DNA of 64,000 nucleotides from the NCBI RefSeq assembly GCF_010093595.1, contig NW_022985448.1, positions 1,092,471 to 1,156,470 on the forward strand, given 5' to 3'. The position numbers and the translations under genes are program-made. The stretch is from Mytilinidion resinicola. Taxonomy: Eukaryota > Ascomycota > Dothideomycetes > Mytilinidiales > Mytilinidiaceae. The notes below the pieces were generated by a model. It was not told the origin of the DNA. It made no database searches and saw only the letters and a program-made list of their open reading frames with translations. Positions 33,450-44,560 of the stretch are shown here, in pieces. Numbering within the stretch: the first letter of the stretch is position 1; each line of letters begins with the position of its first letter.

Positions 33450-34870
33450 GTCTGCAGTACCTTATCTTATAGAGCAGATATTAGCTGCCCTTAAAAGCCG
33501 TCCGGAATAGTAAGCTTAGGTGGGGCCTTCTAAATTCCTTAGAGCACCCTTTCTAGATTTAATAGGAATAAACCGGTTGCAGCCTATCTAGCTAAGATAT
33601 TCCTTTTTATAAATGCCTTGTCTCGTGCAGATTTATATAAAAAAGTAAAGTGTTCTTTGCTAATCTAATCTATACCTCCTTAATTAAGTTGTTTAACCTT
33701 GTTATAATAGGCTGTCTTTAAGAGTGCAAAGACTCTAATATTACAGGGCTAGAGTTTATAGAAGGTGTAAGATAGTAGATAATATAGGATAATATTGTTC
33801 TTAAAGCAGAACTCTAGGATCTCTACTATTTTATGCGTTCTAAAGCCGTTGTTAATAAGGACGCGTGGCTTGCTATTAGCTGTTTCTTTAGTCTAGGGAT
33901 CGAAAACGCGCTTAAGCTACTCTAAGTTAATCTTAGAGTTATTATACCTATTCTTAGAATATCTAAAATACTACCTAGGGGTTAGGTATATAGTCTAATT
34001 GCTTCTATAGGTTAAAGCTAGCCAGATAATAAGCGGTAGCAGCAACCTACCGTCCGCACTAATATATTTAACGGAAGACACTATTTAGCGCTTAATACTA
34101 GCGCCCCTATAGTCTTAGATATTATTCTTACTTATAAGAACTTTAACAGAGCCGAGTATACTAAGTATAACCCTAGTTTTATCTATATTATAGAGGTTTT
34201 CTGGCAAAATACTAGGGTTTTCTAGTACTTTGCTAATTACTTTAAACTACTCTATAACCTTATTATATATATAACTATTATATTGTTTCTAATCTATAGC
34301 CTTTACCCGCCTTACTCTTAATTCTATATAGCGTTTCTTAAAGGCCCGGGGCTAATTAGGGCCTGGAGGCTTATGCGGTCGGTTTATAAATCGACGGAGG
34401 GCGATTTAGAATGCTAGTAAATATATATACTTAATTCGCACAGGGTGCCCAAGACTAGATATTAGTAACACGAACTTTATAAGTGCTTTTTCATCTTCGG
34501 GGGTAAGATACTGCCGGCTCTAAGCCAGGTCCTTTTTTAAGCGTCGTCCGTGCTTGCAATAGCATAATATAGAGATGGGCACGTTGCCCTTTTCTAATAG
34601 AATAGCATATATTCTAGGTATATCTAGAGGAAAAGGCTGTAACAGCACCTAGGTGGCTCGATCTATAACTATATAGTAGTGTAGTAGTAGTAGTAGGAAG
34701 AAGTACTATAGAATAGCAGTTTATATACTAGCCGGTATAATACCTAGCTATAAAAGCCTCTAAAAATAGCTATTATATAACTGTTTATAGGCGCTTCTAG
34801 AAGAGTTAAGGCTTCGAGTATTATAAAATATATTATAGCAGAGTAATCTTGCTAGCTTTCTTTATAGCAG
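33450..34870 (-). pseudogene. Fot1/pogo-type DDE transposase relic
   Basis: Reverse-strand reading gives the order of a Tc1-mariner/pogo (Fot1) transposase. First comes a CENP-B/HTH-like segment (SRQYLTPEDEKALIKF, RFINRPHKPPG), then the DDE_1 core with YNIDKTRVILSILGSVKVLV, YISADGRLLLPLIIW, KPRVLINNGFRTHKIVEILE and a PCN..FALLKTAYYNKV stretch. The C-terminal part (GCNRFIPIKSRKG..) follows. The catalytic motif NxDET reads NIDKT and DGxxTH reads NGFRTH, both explicable by G-to-A changes. Many TAG/TAA at Trp/Gln codons make it non-functional. Terminal repeats were not located. Confidence 0.8.
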
Positions 34871-35351
34871 CTCGCTTAAACGCACGCTAAAAAACCTAGT
34901 AGATTAACTACTATAGATAAATTCGGAATCTATGTTTGCATATGCTAAATGCTATAATAGGCTCGATATATATTCTTATTAAGGATAAGTATCGTCTAAA
35001 GCCTCCGAGGAGCCGTAAAATATTAGTGGCGATAGCTATATAGGGGTTAGAAGCCGAGATAGTTTTAGAAACTATAAATAGAATTATTAACAGCATACTT
35101 AAAGCTATCGTAATTTTCGCTTTATAGACTAGCTATAGGGAGAGAAGTAGCTAAAAAAGGCCTTTAGTTAACTATAAAACTATACAGTTATATTACAAAA
35201 AATTATAATATTCGGAAGCTCTGTTTATTTCGGCGTAGGGTGTTTTTCGACTAATAGTAATAGACGTTATATTGGTATATATTATAACTCTAAATTATAT
35301 AGGTTATATAAGTTACTATAGCCACTCTAGAGCCCTTATAACCCTTTCCAC
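34871..35351. other. AT-rich spacer
   Basis: No recognisable coding relic beyond a 61-residue reverse frame (35096-34911) without family resemblance. RIP-type composition throughout. Confidence 0.4.
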
Positions 35352-35402
35352 TAAAAAATTACGTTCGCGCCGTCGCCTTTACGACTAATTTGCGGAGAGT
35401 TT

Positions 35403-35540
35403 TCTTTTATAGCATAACAGAATTTCTTTATTACAACGCTATTATTACGCCCTTATTACTCCTAACTATATAAGATTTAAAAGCGATAATAGAATAATAG
35501 TAGTGCTGTAGCAACGAAATTCGGTCGCACTATAATAGTA
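35403..35540. repeat. Fold-back structure at the left end
   Basis: CTTTTATAGCATAACAGAATTTCTTTATTACAACGC (about 35403-35438) is inversely repeated by GCTGTAGCAACGAAATTCGGTCGCACTATAATAG (about 35505-35540) with RIP-like differences. The left end therefore carries its own hairpin next to the terminal repeat. Confidence 0.45.
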
Positions 35541-36119
35541 TACTTAGGCAATAACACGGCTTCGCCTATATAAGGGTCGTCTATTACTAATAGCCGTAAC
35601 CGTAATAGAACCTTATAGTATAAAAATAGGTATAGGCGTGCCTTTAAAACTAACTTACGGTAATATATATAGATTTAAAGAAGAAGTTATAGATAAGTTA
35701 GTATAAAGAAAATACTGTATCCGCCTTTAATAAAGCACTTTATTACTAAAATATAAGTGTCTAGCTTACTATAATGCTAACTATCTAAAGAAACATGCGA
35801 AATTTAGTAAGTGTAAAGAAAAAGCTTAAAAAGAGTGTCGTTATATAAGAATCTAGAAAAGAAACAGCTAAATAAATATTAGGAGTTCGGCGTGAAAAGA
35901 TAAATAACTATGTAAATAAGTAAATAAAGTAAACAAGTTAAAGTTAATTATTTTCGAGATTTGCGCAATAATATAAACAACAGTGTAATAGAGAAAAGAG
36001 CAGGTGTATTCTGGGCGTGACCGAAGGAAAAGAAAGGATAGGCAAATAATTGTCGATATTCGGTGAATAAAGACAGCAAAAACATAAACAGCGCACGAGT
36101 AACCGGTCTTACTAATCTT

Positions 36120-37517
36120 ATAACTCTTATACTTTTACGCTAAGATCGGCGTGGACTTTGCGTGCTCCTATGCAATTACAAAATCACCCTTATCTTTTGC
36201 TTTAAGGTCTTGGAAGTTATTAACGCCTGCAGCCTTATAGTAACTAATCCTAAAGTCCTTAATAGTATATATTAGCTGGGATTTAGTAGCGGTATTTACT
36301 TTAGACTTAGCGGATTAGCGCGCTAAGCGTGCCTTTATCGGGGTGGATTAACGTGCTAGAGCAATTGGGGTGGATCGGCTTCTATAAGAATGTTCTGCAG
36401 CAAGCGATTGCTTACGGAACTAGCGTGTTGTATCTGCAGCAAGGCCGACAGAAGGAGATCTGCTAGTAGCTACCCGTTTACCTAACTTAGCTTTATTATA
36501 TCTGTCCTCTGCCTTACAGGCGGCCAGGAAAATTGCTTTATCGGCAGCCTTCTTCCCCTATCTCGCGCGCAGGGCTTACTATAGTTCCTATTTTTTGTCT
36601 AATTTTCTATTAGAAAGGAGCCAACTAATAAAAATATACGTAACAGGCTAATATTCTTCTACTAAGTCTAGGTTAATAAGGTCTAAATTAGCGTTAGAAT
36701 TACTAGTTTCTGCACCTTTAAAGGCAACTCTATATATACTAAGGATATAGTATTTAGTAAACCGGAAATTCCTATTATTTAAGTATTCGTCTTTATACTA
36801 ATTATTAATATTGCTAACCTTTTTAGACTTAGGTTACTTATTTTTATACTCTCTAGATTTAGTATAAGTATTAAGCTAATACTTAGCAGCACTTTTCTTT
36901 CTATATATATTAATATACCGAGTGCCTCTACCGCTAGTCCACCTAACGGTAATTATATTCTTACTATACTAAGGGCCCGGCCTAGTATATAATACGCGAC
37001 TATACTTAGGATTTTTAGACTTATATCCTAAGTTAGAACTATCTAGATTAAGTTAAAATAGTAGAGAATTTAGCTCCGATTTAATTTTAGTGCTGTTTAC
37101 TTTCCCCTATTACTCTCCCTGTTTTGCGTCGCTATTAGGTTTACTATCGGTATTTATGCCTGCTAGTTTCTCTCCCTGTTTTACGTTGCTATCGGGTTTG
37201 CTATCGGTATTTATGCCTGCTAGTTTCTCTCCCTATTTTACGTTGTTCTCTAAACTTTCTGCTCTATTAGTTATTCCTGTAGCTTTGCCGTCTTCCTAAT
37301 TAATATCTATTTTATCGATCTCTTTATTTATATCTTTAGCTTGAAAATCCTTATTATTTTTCTTAAGAAATGCTCTTAACCTGGCAGCTTATACTTTACT
37401 AAAGTTGCTGTTATCTGCCTGCAGTTTAGTAAGCGCGTCCTTAGCTCTAGCCTTTATCTAGGCTATATCTAAGCTTTTACTAGCGTTGTTTTTCTTTTTA
37501 GCTTTTTGCGGAGGCAT
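36120..37517 (-). pseudogene. Unknown Lys/Ala-rich protein relic
   Basis: The ATG at 37517 (CCTCCGCAAAAAGCT.. following) opens a reverse-strand frame readable for about 460 codons with RIP-type stops. It starts MPPQKAKKKNNASKSLDIA and continues with KDALTKLQADNSNFSKV. Two to three copies of GEKLAGINTDSKP follow (the 63-bp tandem repeat), then RGTRYINIYRKKSAAKY, EYQPVTYIFISWLLSNRK, and near the C-terminus KDFRISYYKAAGVNNFQDL. The tail looks like a helical DNA- or protein-binding segment. I do not recognise the family. It is the only long frame within the inverted-repeat element. Confidence 0.45.
37118..37245. repeat. 63-bp tandem repeat inside the unknown frame
   Basis: CTATCGGTATTTATGCCTGC plus TAGTTTCTCTCCCTRTTTTR recurs with a period of about 63 bp (two full copies and part of a third). 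It encodes the repeated GEKLAGINTDSKP on the reverse strand. Confidence 0.7.
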
Positions 37518-39092
37518 TTCTAAGATAGGCGTCCGAAAGGTGTAGAATATAAGATACTTTCTGTGTATTTATAATTAGAATTAGTAAATTATAGTATTTA
37601 TATATAATAGAGTGCATAAAACTAGGACCTATAAGCTAGATTCGGTCTATTTACCTAAAGCACCTATTTTAGTACGGAGAGCAACTTTAAAACACGTCTA
37701 GAACTATTTTTATACTCTACTTATATTAAGTAAGGCCTAAAAAAAGGCCCTATAGTATTTCTAATAAAATTTAAGTAAGTAGAGTTTTATAGACCTATAG
37801 TATTATACACCGGAGCAGGTTTAACTAAGCGCTCTCTATTCTAAAAGAAGGTTACTTATAAATAGCTTCCACCTCCGCATACTTTAAACTTCTTTAATTC
37901 CGGAACTAACTAATTAGAAGCTATTATCTAATATATATATTTTTACGGCTATTTCCTTCTACGTATTCTTAGCAACCGGGACCGCTATAGTAGATTCGAG
38001 GTCTAATAATAAACTTTTAGCCTCTGCTACTTCTAGTATACCTTTTTCTAGTTAGCTATAAGCTATAATCTAACTTAAATTTAGCGGCTTAATAGGAACA
38101 GGAGTAATTAGTCTTACGGCTATAGCAACGCAGAGGATAATTACTAGATCTCCTGTTATAACCTTAGTTATAGTATAGATTACCCAGCTATTAATTTTAG
38201 ATATTGCTAGTATAAAATATCGCCCATTTTTATATTTAACCGCGTTAACTTCTTTAGCGAAGAATTCCAGTCTGGCTTATTCTTTAGCCACCGCCGGTTT
38301 TTTTTTATTCCTAACAGTAACTCTGCCAGCGTTTTAGGGGACTAGTAAAAAACTAGTACCTTCTAACTTACTAGGTTTAATATTAGCGATTATAATATAA
38401 CTAGTATTCTATATTTAATAGGGGAAGTCTATAGTATATAGTTAGATAGCTTAATAAGCGCCTTAAAGTTTATAAATAGGACTATAACTTCCTTAAAAAA
38501 GGTCTAGTATTCGTACTCGACTATAACCTATATATATAACTAAAATATAGTTAAAATAACAGTAATTTAAATCCGCCTTTTCCTTTATTCTAGAAGTAAT
38601 ATTTACTTATAGTTATAAAACAGGCACATAGGTTATATAATCACCACGTAGGACGCTAGCGGCTAGCGCAGCGCCAGCGACCTATATTAGGCCGCTCTGC
38701 TTTTACCTTTTCTTTTTTTATATTACTAAGTTACTTCTATAGTATAGTAATATAACCGTTTCTAATTGCTATTTACCTATTAAGCGAGTTTTTACAGCCG
38801 TAAATAGAATAATTAATAGTATAATTAACGTCCCCCTGGCGGAAAACCCCCTGTACTAGAATAAATCTATTATTTAGGCATCCTAACTTTCTCCCTTATA
38901 ATCCTATTAAGTTATAGTTAGTATATTATAATTTATGCCTAGGAAACTGGCGTGCAGCCAAAAAAATACAACGCTTTTAATTATGCTGTTAATCGTTCCT
39001 TTTAGAGCTATAGCAACGGAATTCGGTTACGCTATAAAAGAAGACTTTCCGCAAATTAGGCGTAAAAGCGATAATACAAACGTAATTTTTAG

Positions 39093-40123
39093 GTGCGAGG
39101 TGTTCTAAATATTTAGAGTAGCTATAGTACACGACTTATATAGAACTATAGGAGATTTTAATATATATACTAAGTATAAGTTATTTAAAGTTAAAGTAAC
39201 TTACCTTTTATATTTTCCGGTATAGTAGGTTTTCCGCAACCTAGGAAGGGATATTATTCTAAGGCTATTATATTTTTCTTACTATAGACTGTAATATTTC
39301 CGATTATATAAGGTAAGAATTTATTAATTCTATATAGGAATCTAGCTAGCCTATATATACTTAAAGGCCCTTATAGGCCTAATTTACGCTAAATCTACTA
39401 TAGTAAAGCAGTATATCTATATATTACGTGCCTATATATTATATACACGGCAGCCGAATATTAACCGAATATTAAGAATTCTATATCCTTTAAACCTAAT
39501 TTACTTTTAAATTACTTCCAACAGCGTAATAGGCTAGAGCAAAGCCCTATTTTCGGCCCGAGTTCTTATTATTATTATGCCTTCGGTGTTATTAGGAGCG
39601 GAGGCTTTTTAGAAGATATAATAGTAAGGAATAGGTATTAGGTAATAGTAATATAGCGGTAGCGTATTAAAAAGGTTGCTATTATATAAGGGAACTTTTA
39701 ATTAGCTAGCAGAGCACTTTATAGGCGTGTTAAGTAAGTTATTAAAAAGGAATTAGAAAAGGAAGTAAAAAGTTTGTAATAGGGGAGGTTACAGGGTAAT
39801 ATAAGTAATAAATATGCTTAGGCATCGGCCTTAATAAGTAATTAACGCTGCAGCGGCTAATAAAGGCCACGTGATTTTATAAGGTTCCTTATAATCTAGT
39901 AGTAACCTTATAATCCGGCGCGTTGTTAAAAGGCTGGCGGAGTGTTCCGGATAGTATAGTAAGTAGTAATCTAGCAGCAGTATAGCAATCTAAAGTATAT
40001 ATAAGGCCTACCTAGCGCCTTTATACTTTTCCTTCTATACTTAACTTTTTTAAGTAAGTTCTAGCTTCTTTAACGCTTTATTAAGCTGCCTTTTCCTTCT
40101 ATCTTTAATCCTATATTAAAACT
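39093..40123. other. AT-rich relic sequence left of the Mutator-like element
   Basis: Protein-like fragments appear on both strands but none is recognisable. The sequence probably continues at 43292, where the Mutator-like element interrupts it. Confidence 0.35.
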
Positions 40124-40189
40124 GGGCGCTGCTAAATATACACCCTATATTTACTCGGTGTACACCCCTTTTCTACTCCGTATACACCC
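40124..40189. repeat. Left TIR of the MULE
   Basis: It contains ACCCTATATTTACTCGGTGT and ACACCCCTTTTCTACTCCGT. These match the inverse of the right end with a single visible substitution (ATATAC/ATGTAC). Confidence 0.9.
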
Positions 40190-40223
40190 TTCTTACGTCT
40201 AATCTTCTAATTGGTCCGGAGGA

Positions 40224-42496
40224 GTGCTCCGGGGCCTCCGATTCGCTTGCTTACGTTTCTTACTAATTCCAAATGCTCTCTCTAAGTGCGGCGTGGCCAC
40301 AAAGTATTATATCCTAATCCTTAACTTCCTTAATACACTTACTATAGCTCTTAAACCACCACCGCCACAGTCCTACTGTACGCTAGATAAAGCCGAGGAA
40401 GTGCTTAAAAAGCATGCAAAGGCGCAGGGCTACGGGCTTATTAAGTTCCGTTCAAAACCAGATAGAAAGATAAAGGAAATAAGGAAAATATAGTACTAAT
40501 GCTGCTTTAAAGGCACCAGAAAGTCTTATACACGCGTGCGCAGTACGTCTACTAATAAAGTAGACTGTAAGATAAGCGGTACGCTTACTCGGCAGCCTCC
40601 TGGAGTTAATAGCTTATGTGTTTGGCTATAGGAGACGGTGGAGGAAGCTTATAATAATTACAACGCTATGCTTAAACCTACAGCAGCCGCCTGTAATAGG
40701 AAGCGCTCGGCATCTATAAATGCCCTTATTCGAATAGATGTATTAAGCGGAACAAAGCCTAATAAGACGTATATAAAGCTGTTAAAGAAAGGGGTTACTA
40801 TTACAGCGCACGATATTACTAATAAGCGCACCCGGTATAGGAATAAGCTTCTCGGCGGCCTTACGCCTATCCAGGCGCTCCTCTATACGTTAGAAACCTC
40901 TATATTCCCAGCACCTAACAGCTGTAATAGGAAGTATATATACAACTTTATAAAAGATAAGCAGAACCGAATTAAATACCTTTTCTTTGCCTATCCGGAT
41001 TCTATCGAGATCCTACGGGCTAATCACGACGTTATTCTATTGGATTGCACCTACAAAACTAATAGATTCGGTATACCCTTCCTGTATATTACCGGCGTCA
41101 CGTGTACTAGCAACAACCTCGAAATTGCCTATTGTTTCCTGCTAAAAGAGAAGGAGGCAAACTATAACTAGGCAGTACTACAGCTCTTTAAGCTCTTTAA
41201 GCGCTATTCTCTTATTCCACGCATTTTCTTAACGGATAAAGAATAAGCTCTAAGGAACGCACTATATTAATAATAGCCTATAGTCGCGCGCCTCCTCTAT
41301 ATATAGCATATTAAAAAGAATATTATTACTAAACTGGCTAAGGTGTATAAAAAGGAACCTGCGTACGCCGCAGGCAGCGCGCCACCTGCGCCTATATTAG
41401 ATAAAGAAAAGGAAGCTATTTAGAAGAAGGAACAGGAGAAAAGGGGGCAGTTTCTTACCCGTTGGACCGCTACAATAAAGCTGGAAGTTATAGCTTAATT
41501 TAATAAGGCTTGGAAGAAGCTACTTAATAACTATAAGAAGCGCCCTAACCTAGTAATATATATAGAGAATAAGTAGTGGCTATATAGGTGGAATTAGGCC
41601 ACCTGCTACACCTGTAAGGTGCGGTACTTTAGTACTATATAAGTAATTTTTCTTAACACTAAGATATCTAAATTTAATACCTAAACTTTGCATAGGGTCT
41701 ATATATATACTGAACAGGCAGCGCTAAAGAGGATAAGAGTATAGCTTAAAGAATAACTAAGAAATAAGGAAGTAGCAGAGATGTATAATACTAATTCGAT
41801 TTCTTACAGAGTTACATCGCGAAATAAGGGCTTGCACGGCCTACTTAAGGGCTTCCTTTAGGTGTTAACTGGCCATCTATTTAACGTTCTCCTTAATATA
41901 TAGAACCTTATCCTTAACTCCAGGTCTAAGTTTAAAGATAAAATAGCTAGATATTACGCCTATACTCCGCATGATGTTAAAGAACCCGAATTCCGTAACC
42001 TATATCAAAAGGTGACGCTGCAGGCGCTTGTTCTTCTTAAGAAGCAGCTCTAAAAGGCCAAATCAAATAAATACAACCCACTTAATTGTACTTAAACATT
42101 TAAGTCTATCTATAGCATTCTGTGTGCACATAAACTGCACAATCCTCTACACCGAGCGCTTGTAAATCGGCTAGATCCGGTGCTCTATATACAACCGGAA
42201 GAGATAGATTACTATTAGTGGTTTGTTCGGCCAGGAGGACATCAGCTAGCTATTCCTTTTGGGCCTTTTAAGGATGTAGAGGATCCTGCTATTATTAAGC
42301 GCCGGCGCGGCCGGCCTACTATTGCGAGGAGAGGCTATTATACGTACAATAATACGCAGCAAGAGCCATTAAGATTTGAGATTGCTACGGGCACAGGTGC
42401 AGCAGCTAGACCTACAGGTATACCTACAGGACGCACGCCGACAGTTCCACCGCCAGGACCGCCTATTTTCGTAGCCCCCCGTCCAGCTCCTGTCGC
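40224..42496 (+). pseudogene. MULE transposase, RIP-damaged
   Basis: One frame runs from about 40224 into the gap. A FAR1-like zinc/DNA-binding region comes first (LDKAEEVLKKHAKAQGYGL, CCFKGTRKSYTRVRS). The DDE core follows: HDVILLDCTYKTNRFGIPFL holds the first Asp, ITGVTCTSNNLEIAYCFLL is next, and FLTDKE.ALRNAL holds the second Asp. LLYI.HIKKNI.TKLAKVYKK and QFLTRWTATIKLE come after. The C-terminal tail turns Pro/Gly-rich (GIPTGRTPTVPPPGPP) just before the gap. In-frame stops (for example at 40491, 40497, 40635, 41169) stand where Trp or Gln is expected. The longest unbroken part is 40638-41171. Confidence 0.85.
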
Positions 42497-43226
42497 NNNN
42501 NNNNNNNNNNNNNNNNNNNNNNNNNNNNNNNNNNNNNNNNNNNNNNNNNNNNNNNNNNNNNNNNNNNNNNNNNNNNNNNNNNNNNNNNNNNNNNNNNNNN
42601 NNNNNNNNNNNNNNNNNNNNNNNNNNNNNNNNNNNNNNNNNNNNNNNNNNNNNNNNNNNNNNNNNNNNNNNNNNNNNNNNNNNNNNNNNNNNNNNNNNNN
42701 NNNNNNNNNNNNNNNNNNNNNNNNNNNNNNNNNNNNNNNNNNNNNNNNNNNNNNNNNNNNNNNNNNNNNNNNNNNNNNNNNNNNNNNNNNNNNNNNNNNN
42801 NNNNNNNNNNNNNNNNNNNNNNNNNNNNNNNNNNNNNNNNNNNNNNNNNNNNNNNNNNNNNNNNNNNNNNNNNNNNNNNNNNNNNNNNNNNNNNNNNNNN
42901 NNNNNNNNNNNNNNNNNNNNNNNNNNNNNNNNNNNNNNNNNNNNNNNNNNNNNNNNNNNNNNNNNNNNNNNNNNNNNNNNNNNNNNNNNNNNNNNNNNNN
43001 NNNNNNNNNNNNNNNNNNNNNNNNNNNNNNNNNNNNNNNNNNNNNNNNNNNNNNNNNNNNNNNNNNNNNNNNNNNNNNNNNNNNNNNNNNNNNNNNNNNN
43101 NNNNNNNNNNNNNNNNNNNNNNNNNNNNNNNNNNNNNNNNNNNNNNNNNNNNNNNNNNNNNNNNNNNNNNNNNNNNNNNNNNNNNNNNNNNNNNNNNNNN
43201 NNNNNNNNNNNNNNNNNNNNNNNNNN
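42497..43226. other. Assembly gap (730 N) in the MULE
   Basis: It begins in the Pro-rich coding tail and ends exactly at the start of the right TIR sequence. Low-complexity repeats in the tail are a likely cause. Confidence 0.95.
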
Positions 43227-43291
43227 GGTGTATACGGAGTAGAAAAGGGGTGTACACCGAGTAAATATAGGGTGTACATTTAGCAGCGCCC
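43227..43291. repeat. Right TIR of the MULE
   Basis: Inverse of 40124-40188; followed directly by the target-duplication copy TTAAGACT. Confidence 0.9.
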
Positions 43292-43419
43292 TTAAGACTT
43301 CTCTCTTTTTTACTTTAATCTGCTATTGCTATAACTATAGTAGATACTTACCTAGGCTTAACTGCCTTAGGCCTGCTAAAAGGCCCTAGCAGAGGTAAAG
43401 GTAATAAACAGCTAGAGCC

Positions 43420-44560
43420 CGGTTATAGTCGCCGCCTTAGTCGCTTATATAAGGCTAAGGGCTTATTAGGGTATAAAATATTTTAGTAGTTTAGTAAGTA
43501 TACCCTTTTTATTAAGTTTTCTTAGGCTAATAATATAGTTTTAGACAACCTTAATACTTAAGTAGACTTTACCCTAATCTATTAAATATAGGATATCTTC
43601 TGCGCTTAAGCAGACGCTATAAACTATAAGTATTCTATTCCAAAAAACCTTTAATAGTTTGCGGTGCCTTCGGACTATCTAAACTATACCTAGTATAAGC
43701 CGGCGTTTAAGGGTCTAAAGGGGGCTTATATTAATATTACCTTTAGAAACTTTCTTTAAATTAAGCTGTTAGGGCCCTATTATAAGCTAAATAAGGATCT
43801 TAATAAGCCGATTTCTAATTCTAACTGCAGGTATACCTTAAGGTTTCCGGCGCTTTTTAAGCAGATATTAGGCCGTTAGCTAGCCTATATAAAAAGTTAA
43901 TCCGACGCGACTTTAGTATTTTTTTTTAAGGCTAAAGCTAATAGGTTATAGAGGATTAGTTCCTAGATATAGAGCGCAGTATAGTATAATTGCGCACCTA
44001 GGCTAGTAGTAGATTCTGCGGCTTTAGCAGAGGGTATTATAAGTGCCGCTCCTGTTCCTGCGCAGTTAATCTGTTATTAGAACGCTATAACGGGTTCTTA
44101 AGGTTCTGCTAGCTTTTACCCACCTTTTTAACTATAGTCTTAACCTTATCTACAGTCTTAGCCTTATTAGGATATCCGTGGCGCTTAAAAGTTTTCCCCT
44201 CCTGCTAAAGCTATATTAGTACTTTTAGTATAATAAGGAGCTATAGGAAGGCTTCTCTCCGGCTTCTTTTTAAGGCTCTTATTAGGGTTCTCTATCTCTA
44301 TTTACTAGTTAAAAACTACTTGCTTTCTTAGGGAAAGTGCTAGAGAAGGCTAATAGTAGAAAGGTAAAGGAAAAGCTAAGAAGCACGGCCGCAATATTTC
44401 TATACTTAGTGCGCCTTATAAGCATTATTATAAGGGCGACGATAATTATTCTAGAAAAGGCTAATACTATAGGCGTTCTAGTGCGGGAGCTGGCGGAGGT
44501 GTAGCGGCTAAAAAGGAAACAGTATTAAATAAGTAATAAGAATAAATTAAAAAATAATAA
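43420..44560 (+). pseudogene. Unknown RIP-degraded coding relic
   Basis: Forward-strand reading is protein-like with stops at Trp/Gln positions. Readable pieces are FAVPSDYLNYT, GLKGAYINITFRNF, KLLGPYYKLNKDLNKP, CRYTLRFPALFKQILGR and a basic C-terminus with KGKAKKHGRNISI and Gly/Ala-rich SSAGAGGGVAAKK. No family recognised. Confidence 0.35.

Larger units (their letters stand above)
35352..39092. mobile_element. Inverted-repeat-bounded element, family unknown
   Basis: CTAAAAAATTACGTT..GCC..TTTACG.CTAATTTGCGG at 35351-35432 is the inverse of 39009-39092 (CCGCAAATTAGGCGTAAAAG..CGTAATTTTTAG), with about 80% agreement and mostly transition differences. The element spans about 3.7 kb and carries one long reverse-strand reading frame (37517-36120). 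There is no recognised transposase, so it may be non-autonomous or of an unfamiliar family. Confidence 0.5.
40124..43291 (+). mobile_element. Mutator-like DNA transposon (MULE)
   Basis: The ends are inverted repeats of about 65 bp: GGGCGCTGCTAAATATACACC at the left and its near-exact inverse at the right (43227-43291), broken by the second gap. The flanks are TTAAAACT (40116-40123) and TTAAGACT (43292-43299), an 8-bp target duplication with one G/A difference. Inside is a MULE transposase frame on the plus strand. RIP is moderate, lighter than in the neighbours, so it is probably a later insertion into already decayed sequence. Confidence 0.85.

Noticed and set aside
37090..37299. 69-codon plus-strand frame with repeated FMPASFSP
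   Set aside because: It is the antisense shadow of the 63-bp repeat in the reverse-strand frame.
42338..43279. Long reverse frames across the second gap
   Set aside because: They consist almost entirely of N and antisense TIR/Pro-rich tail sequence.
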